From Laetiporus sulphureus 93-53 (Eukaryota > Basidiomycota > Agaricomycetes > Polyporales > Laetiporaceae), in contig NW_024468515.1 of NCBI RefSeq assembly GCF_001632365.1, forward strand, positions 1,017,414 to 1,081,413: a stretch of 64,000 nucleotides of DNA, read 5' to 3'. The position numbers and the translations under genes are program-made. Below the pieces are notes generated by a model. The model ran no database searches. It had not been told where the DNA came from and worked only from the letters and a program-made list of their open reading frames with translations. Positions 58,620 through 64,000 of the stretch are shown here, piece after piece (position 1 is the first letter of the stretch; every line of letters begins with the position of its first letter).

Positions 58620-59714
58620 GCGTCACGAATATGTGTCACATCACGGTTGCTTACGAGTCACACACTGTGGATGATGATGCCTATGCCTCAGACTTACCTC
58701 ACTTACTCATGGCCGACGCTCAGAGTGATTCTAATTACGAGTCTATCAATACTCCTGGGGCGTTATCGCTAGAGGCAAATGCGGCAGACAATGAAAACCA
58801 TATTGCGCTACCCAAGGCCCGTTTACTCATATCCATCTCGAAATTTCACAAGGATCATTCCCGTGCCGCTCTCGTTCTCTCAAGCCACCTGCGCAATTTG
58901 GAGTGTCCGCATGCCTTCATAGGTGGTTTTGCTTGGTCCCTGTTGGGCAGTCAAAGGCCTACCGATATAAGTACAAGGGCATGGGTCTGACGCACCGATG
59001 CTTGCTTACTTCATTATGCTTTGCTTCAGCACGATATTGACTCCTTGAGGTCCGCGCCTCGATGGACGTGCGCCTGCTGCGAGAGCAGATCAGCACCGTC
59101 GATAGACAGTTCGCCGAGATTGGCATCAAGTTCTATTTCATTCAGGTCGGTCTGTAATTTTAGTCGTCAATGTGACGAGCTGAGGATGCTCCAGGATCCA
59201 GGTCCTGACGTGAAAAATGGTGACCCTGTCAGAAGCAGTAAGACCAGCGTGGTCATTGAGACGCTGCCTACAGGCTCGCTGGGATTACCTGTCGCTGCTG
59301 AGCCCATTTATACTGCCACGACGAAGGACGGTCAAACGCGTGAGTTCATTGCCTCTGTATGGCACTATGACTATAATGTGGTCGTCCTTAGAGTTACCTA
59401 TCCTCCACCCGTCGGTCCTCATCCTGACAAAGCTGAAGCGCTGGTGCATGATTTGCGACTCGACGCGACCAAGGACCAAACTGAAATATACCAATGACGA
59501 GCGAGACCTCCGTTTCATGGTCCGTTGGCTCCTTGACCATAACCTCTACATCGACTTCGACAACTATCGCGGTAAGGATAAGCCGGAGCTGCTGCAGTGT
59601 GTACGCAAGTACAGGGACAGATTCGTTGGGGACGAGCAACTAGTAGCTGGCCTGAGGGGTGTGGTGCGCGGGGACGAATGGGAAGCCATGGAAGCACTGC
59701 CCATCGCACGATAG
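58620..59714 (+). pseudogene. Frameshifted nucleotidyltransferase-fold-like gene
   Basis: A first block (58630-58970) encodes LPKARLLISISKFHKDHSRA and then HAFIGGFAWSLLGSQRPTD, which resembles the GG...G(S)xRxTxDID start of nucleotidyltransferase folds. The following block (59031-59145) reads HDIDSL and, after a one-base shift, MDVRLLREQISTVDRQFAEI. A third block (about 59240-59480) reads IETLPTGSLGLPVAAEPIYT, VWHYDYNVVVLRVTYPPPVG and ALVHDLRLDATKDQ. The last block, in another frame, reads NDERDLRFMVRWLLDHNLYI and ends EAMEALPIAR. No acceptable splice sites explain the shifts near 59053 and 59490, and no GT donor fits after RPTD. It looks recently inactivated, or the assembly has errors. A real gene with sequencing errors is the alternative. 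Confidence 0.6.
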
Positions 59715-60632
59715 GCTCATAACATTGGGAGATTTGTCATTTTGTCGCGGCGAAAAGTCCTTACAGCATAGAAATCAACATGTAGTAGAAGTTTTCACCT
59801 GTTCTCCGCTAGACCATTTGAAATGAACTTTGATACATTAGAATCGAATACAACAGTCCTTCCATTCTTCTTCCTTTTGAGTGGGCGGACATATCAATAT
59901 GATCAGAAATGTAAGTCATCCAGACTTGAACCAAGTCAAAATTTGAACTGTCGACACATAAACAATGCCACAAAATATTTTGTCGTCTGCAATACTTTTC
60001 TTGAGAACTCAAAATCCCAAGAAAACTCCGCCGGTGCGGTTCACGTTTTCGCCGTGTGAACTGGCACGGGGTTCACAGCCGCGCTGTGACTTGGCGTGTT
60101 CTCCCCCAAGCACAGGGCATTGCCTCATCTGGTAGAGACACGGTCACATGCCCCGCAGGGCGCGTCTGCCGCCCCCTGTCTCTCGACGTCGTCGGCTACC
60201 TCTACCTCCTCCCCTGCTGCTTCGTTCTTTTTATCGCTAGCTTAATCTCGTATAATGACTCTATCAGACTCTGTCGGTGACCTCAGTGCTGTAATAGACC
60301 CAGTCTTGTTGGCCATGGAAGCACCGGAGATACCGAGCGAGATTGGGCCTGTCAGAACCACTGCGTTCCCGCCGCGAGCCGGTACGTCCCTGTGATCACG
60401 GCCATGCATTGAGCGGACCCTATCAGGCTCTCCCAGAAGACTCCCAGGGCACTGCGCAGGAACAGCCAGCCAGATCAAGTCTGCTGTGAGTACTACACCT
60501 GGGGCCCCCTCTCGACTGAGGCTGACGAGGGCGTACGCTCCGCAGTTGGAAGCTCCTGATCTCGTTTGCCGCGTGAAACGCGCGCGTTCTCTCGTCACGT
60601 GGCGTGACGCGTCGCCTCACGACCATATCCAT
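59715..60632. other. Intergenic region left of the foldback element
   Basis: No gene is supported. Frames are short and conflicting. The GC content drops abruptly at the element boundary. Confidence 0.4.
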
Positions 60633-61285
60633 TCACCGCAGACATGAAGCGATTTGCGCACATGGCAAATGCTTAGCAAATGTCGACAGGTTTTTTGCCT
60701 TTGTGATCTCAATTTGCTATGGTTCCTTCCCGCATTCCATACTAAGTATTTGCATATAATATTTTAGAGGCAGGAATTTAAAATCATATATTTTAAGAAA
60801 TGACACCATTTTCAAACTCACCAAATACATTTAGAATTTGAGTGCTGTTGAATGTAATCATACATTTTTGAATTCCAAACTATCACACGTATAAAAAAAA
60901 CCCAGTAGCAGATGAACATGTAAATATGGTGAATGACCTTCATTCTAGTAATCTTGGTTAGAATGACTTCAGTAAGGAAGTAGAATGAAGGCATAACTAC
61001 ACCTTCATCTGCTACTGGGTATTTTATACATGTGATAGTTTGGAATTCAAAAATGTATGATTACATTCAACAGCACTCAAATTCTAAATGTATTTGGTGA
61101 GTTTGAAAATGGTGTCATTTCTTAAAATATATGATTTTAAATTCCTGCCTCTAAAATATTATATGCAAATACTTAGTATGGAATGCGGGAAGGAACCATA
61201 GCAAATTGAGATCACAAGGGCAAAAAACCTGTCGACATTTGCTAAGCATTTGCCACGTGTGCAAATTGCTTCATGTCTGCGGTGA
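60633..61285. mobile_element. 653-bp AT-rich foldback / MITE-like element
   Basis: The left arm (about 60633-60945) and right arm (about 60982-61285) are inverted copies of each other over about 300 bp with only scattered mismatches, around a loop of roughly 35 bp. The outer ends read TCACCGCAGACATGAAG inward from both sides. A 3-bp ATT directly flanks CACCGC on both sides and could be a target-site duplication. There is no coding capacity. Terminal inverted repeats without a transposase fit a non-autonomous DNA transposon (MITE). CAC-starting ends with a 3-bp duplication are reminiscent of CACTA-type elements, but this is only a suggestion. Arm similarity implies a young insertion or gene conversion between arms. 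Confidence 0.9.
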
Positions 61286-61668
61286 TTATCAGCCATCATC
61301 ATCCTGCAGATCATTCGCACACAATCAACCAAGTACTTATGAACGCTGCCAATAAAAAGAAAAGACTATATATTGAGCAGAGCGGTCGGAGGAGCGCTAG
61401 ACGTTGCATGTCGACCATAATCGTACAACCCAACTTTTCAATTTGATGACTACAGACGAATCATATGTATCTGATCGTCACTGGGTGTCCATCGACTAAA
61501 GCTCGAGGCACGACATAACCAAGCGGGAGTCCATCCTAGCACTCACAACAACAACTAGGTACATCTATGATACTCACGCAGCACGCAGCACACCAAGTCC
61601 TACCTAACCAAGTCCGCTCGAGCCAACGGCAGAACGTCCAGGCTCAAGACTCACCCTCCCAACCCGCT
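61286..61668. other. Region between foldback element and the MADS-box gene 3' end
   Basis: About 380 bp, probably the 3' UTR and downstream region of the MADS-box gene. No gene seen. Confidence 0.4.
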
Positions 61669-63453
61669 TTAACTCGGCGGCGTGTGCACGCTCACACTCC
61701 TGCGCTCCATGCCCCCGCCGCCGGGCTTGTCATTCCCATCGCCGCCGATGTCGCTGTTCATACTCATGCTCCCCGCGTCCTCCTCCCGCACACGCTTAAG
61801 CCCCGCCCCCGGCGACTCTGCGAAGCTTCTACTGCTGAGGCTGCCGCGTGCGTGCGAGGGGAAGAGGTTGCTCGCCTGCGCGCTGGATGTGTTCGTCCCA
61901 CCAGATAGGAAGTCGAACCAGTTGCTGCTGCTCTCCGTGGCCGACGACGGGTGAGCTGCAGTCAAGGCATCCAGTCAGCAACGATGACGACGAACAAAGT
62001 ATCGCAAAACACGCACAACTCTCCTGCGACTGCGCATTATGCACTGGCCAATCAAACGGCGCAAATTGTTGCGCGCCGCCCTGTGCTCCTGCTCCCTCTA
62101 GCAGCTCCACCGCCATCCCGGCCGCACCTTGCATCTGCATCTGCGGTTGCGTCCGATACATGCCCTGCGATGCATACGACCCGGGGGAGAACGACACCGA
62201 GCGCAGCGTCGGCGGCGGTCCGCCCTGGTGCGCGGACAGGTCAAACGGGGCCTGTGGGAGCTGCGGCAAGAATCCGGCCCCACTGCCGCCACCGCCCATC
62301 ATACCCGTCACGGACGGCACGTGCGTGTGTGGGTACTGCAGCGAGGGATGGGTCACGCCGTGCGCTGGCGGCAGCGAAGGTAGCGGCGTAATGTGGCTCT
62401 GCACGGGGTATTGCGACATGTCAAGTTCGAGGCGGTACGGGTACGACGGCGGGAGCTGCATCGAGGGCGTTTGGGCGCCGTCGTCAAGGCGCGGGCGCTT
62501 GTGCATGCCGGGAGCGGCGCGGAGAGCGGTGTGCCGCTCGCCGGAGACAGGGAGCGTGGAGGTTGGCGTGGAGGTTGGCGACACGCGGGTGCGGTACTCG
62601 AGCTGTGTGAGATAGGAACAAGCGCGTGTGAGTCGATGAGCTGGCATCGATGTAAGCGTGGGGAGCGTACGTCGATCGTCATGGACGACTCGTTTGTGCT
62701 CGTAGGCACGGGACGGATGGGCACGGTACCGTTGCTGCTGCCCTCCGACTTTACTTTTCCTGCGCCGGTCTTGCTGGTGCCGGACACGTTCTGACGCTTG
62801 GGTGAGTCGTCGTCGGCCTCATCGTCGTCATCGGCGGCTTCTTCCGCCTGCTTGTTGTTGAAGTCTGAAGGTACCCGTGTGTCCTTCTCGCCATCAAACT
62901 GTGGAGGCGGCAGTGCGATCGGCGCTCATCGGTAAGCGGAGATGGGGAGGAGATGGAAAGGACGCACGCGTAAATGGCGCTGGACCATGCTGTTCACATC
63001 GGTCGAGCAGTATTGATAGAGCTTGACATGGTGTCCCGGCCGCTCCTCTGCGGGCCGGTGGGGTGGTGAGCAGAGTGCTCGCTGGGAGTGATGAGCTGGC
63101 GCACCGAAGATGATGACGGCGACGTCGACGGAGCAGAGGACGCCGAGCTCGTACGCCTTTTTGAAGAGGCCATTCTTGCGCTGGAGTGCGATGGTCGGGG
63201 CAAGATTGGGTGGGGAGATGGATGAGGAGGCCCGGTTTAGTAAACACGAGAATGCCAAGAGAATGGATGCAAAAATAGGCACCAACCTTCAGAAATGTGA
63301 CAGAGCGATTGCGTTCGTGCTATGAATGGCGAGCGGGGTTGTAAGCGAATGCGAAGAATAGCAGGGCGTGCTGGGCAGCGCCGCCGCTATAATAGGAGGG
63401 CGCAACGGCGGACGCACCGTAATGGGCTGGATTTCGATCTTTCTTCTCCCCAT
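61669..63453 (-). CDS. RLM1: RLM1/MEF2-type MADS-box transcription factor
   Basis: Model: exons 63453-63418, 63319-63287, 63180-63105, 63047-62968, 62898-62671, 62602-62020, 61955-61669 (440 aa). The MADS box is assembled over three small exons: [23 protein letters not shown], then [20 protein letters not shown] and AVIIF. The EIQPIT..RNRSVTF..RK pattern is type II (MEF2/RLM1), not SRF/MCM1. An extension [20 protein letters not shown] follows, then an acidic patch and long Pro/Gln/Gly/Ser-rich disordered sequence ending VSVHTPPS. In ascomycetes Rlm1 is the transcriptional effector of the cell-wall-integrity MAP kinase; the same role is inferred here. Several S/TP sites could be MAP-kinase targets. 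The symbol denotes the family. Confidence 0.92.
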
Positions 63454-64000
63454 CGCGGGCGGTGGTGCCGGGTGGTGGGCGTCGGCTGGCGACGTGTGCG
63501 TGCGCTTGGCTGGCTGGGCGGGGAGACGGGGATGGGGAGGAGGAGGGGATGCGGGGCACTTGAAGGGCACTCGGCTGGGAGAGCGCACGGCGCGCGCCGA
63601 GGGGGGTCAGGCCACAACAACTGCAAACGCCGTCGCGGGGCTCCTATGCGGCGCCTGTCCACTCTTCCCAGCCGTCGTGCCGTTTCTCCGCAGCCTCGAC
63701 GTCTCTCTCCTTCCCATGCTCACCTCCCCGCCCACAACAGCGCTCTCGCCTCCTCCCACCCACTCACATACTTCCCATTACCACCCAATGCCGTAAATCT
63801 CGTCGCCGCCTGCGCGCCGCATCACCCCGCGGGCCTGCTTCGCCCATTCCCACTGCCCTTTCCCCATTACTCACACACATCCTCGGCCCTCGACGCTGCT
63901 ACATGTCCCGCTCGTTCCCTTGGCGTTCCCACTTCGCGATCAGCTACAGCTCAGATGACGGCCGACCGCCTCTGCTGTTCGCTTGAAACGTCTTCCCGGC
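63454..64000. promoter_or_regulatory. Upstream region of the MADS-box gene
   Basis: The last 550 bp contain long C/T-rich runs on the plus strand (about 63690-63860; G/A-rich in the sense of the MADS gene). The region probably includes its promoter. The window ends before any further gene can be identified. Confidence 0.4.

Noticed and set aside
60633..61285. Foldback element as a possible origin, attachment site or CRISPR-like repeat
   Set aside because: It is a single long inverted repeat without spaced direct repeats or any associated coding genes; the organism is a eukaryote.

Overview
This window is nuclear DNA from a filamentous basidiomycete, most likely an agaricomycete of the Polyporales type. 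The evidence is dense genes with many 50-70 nt GT-AG introns, a FunK1-type fungal kinase, RLM1-type MADS, SAF1-like F-box/RCC1 and PFF1-type proteins, and an intron-containing tRNA-Pro. No prokaryotic features are present. The gene models were spliced by eye from the sequence; where exon joins are given, phases and lengths were checked by hand.

Layout. 1-1.8 kb: 3' part of a C2H2 zinc-finger regulator. 1.8-6.5 kb: gene-poor. 6.5-8.2 kb: coiled-coil RING protein. 8.6-11.7 kb (minus): ARP8, an INO80 chromatin-remodelling subunit, with a divergent promoter shared with an F-box/RCC1 (SAF1-like) gene at 12.5-14.7 kb. 14.9 kb: tRNA-Pro(AGG) with an intron. 15.3-24.0 kb (minus): the complete TOR kinase. 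24.7-26.2 kb: a decayed FunK1 kinase copy. 27-29.3 kb: a small minus-strand ORF head-to-head with squalene synthase (ERG9). 29.7-32.2 kb (minus): an RCC2-like propeller fused to a PHD finger.

About 32-46.8 kb is more accessory. It holds a Zn2Cys6 protein with a zinc-ribbon-like element and a C-terminal fold that looks like an AlkB dioxygenase without its iron ligands, a single-exon F-box protein, and an intact FunK1 kinase. Two conserved housekeeping genes (POM34-type nucleoporin and TGS1 cap hypermethylase) are interspersed. 46.8-52.5 kb (minus): vacuolar membrane protease PFF1 and a NOL8-like ribosome-biogenesis factor. 54.7-59.7 kb: an MFS transporter, an uncharacterised gene carrying a C12 tract, and a frameshifted nucleotidyltransferase-like gene. 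60.6-61.3 kb: a nearly perfect 653-bp AT-rich foldback element. 61.7-63.5 kb (minus): an RLM1/MEF2-type MADS-box regulator.

Functional themes are growth control (TOR), cell-integrity transcription (RLM1-type), chromatin (ARP8, RCC2-PHD), RNA and ribosome biogenesis (TGS1, NOL8), sterol synthesis (ERG9) and ubiquitin ligases (RING, F-box). No operon-like or biosynthetic cluster logic is visible. The most unusual items are the AlkB-like putative pseudoenzyme, the foldback element, the catalytically deleted FunK1 paralogue, the RCC2-PHD fusion and two GC-AG introns.
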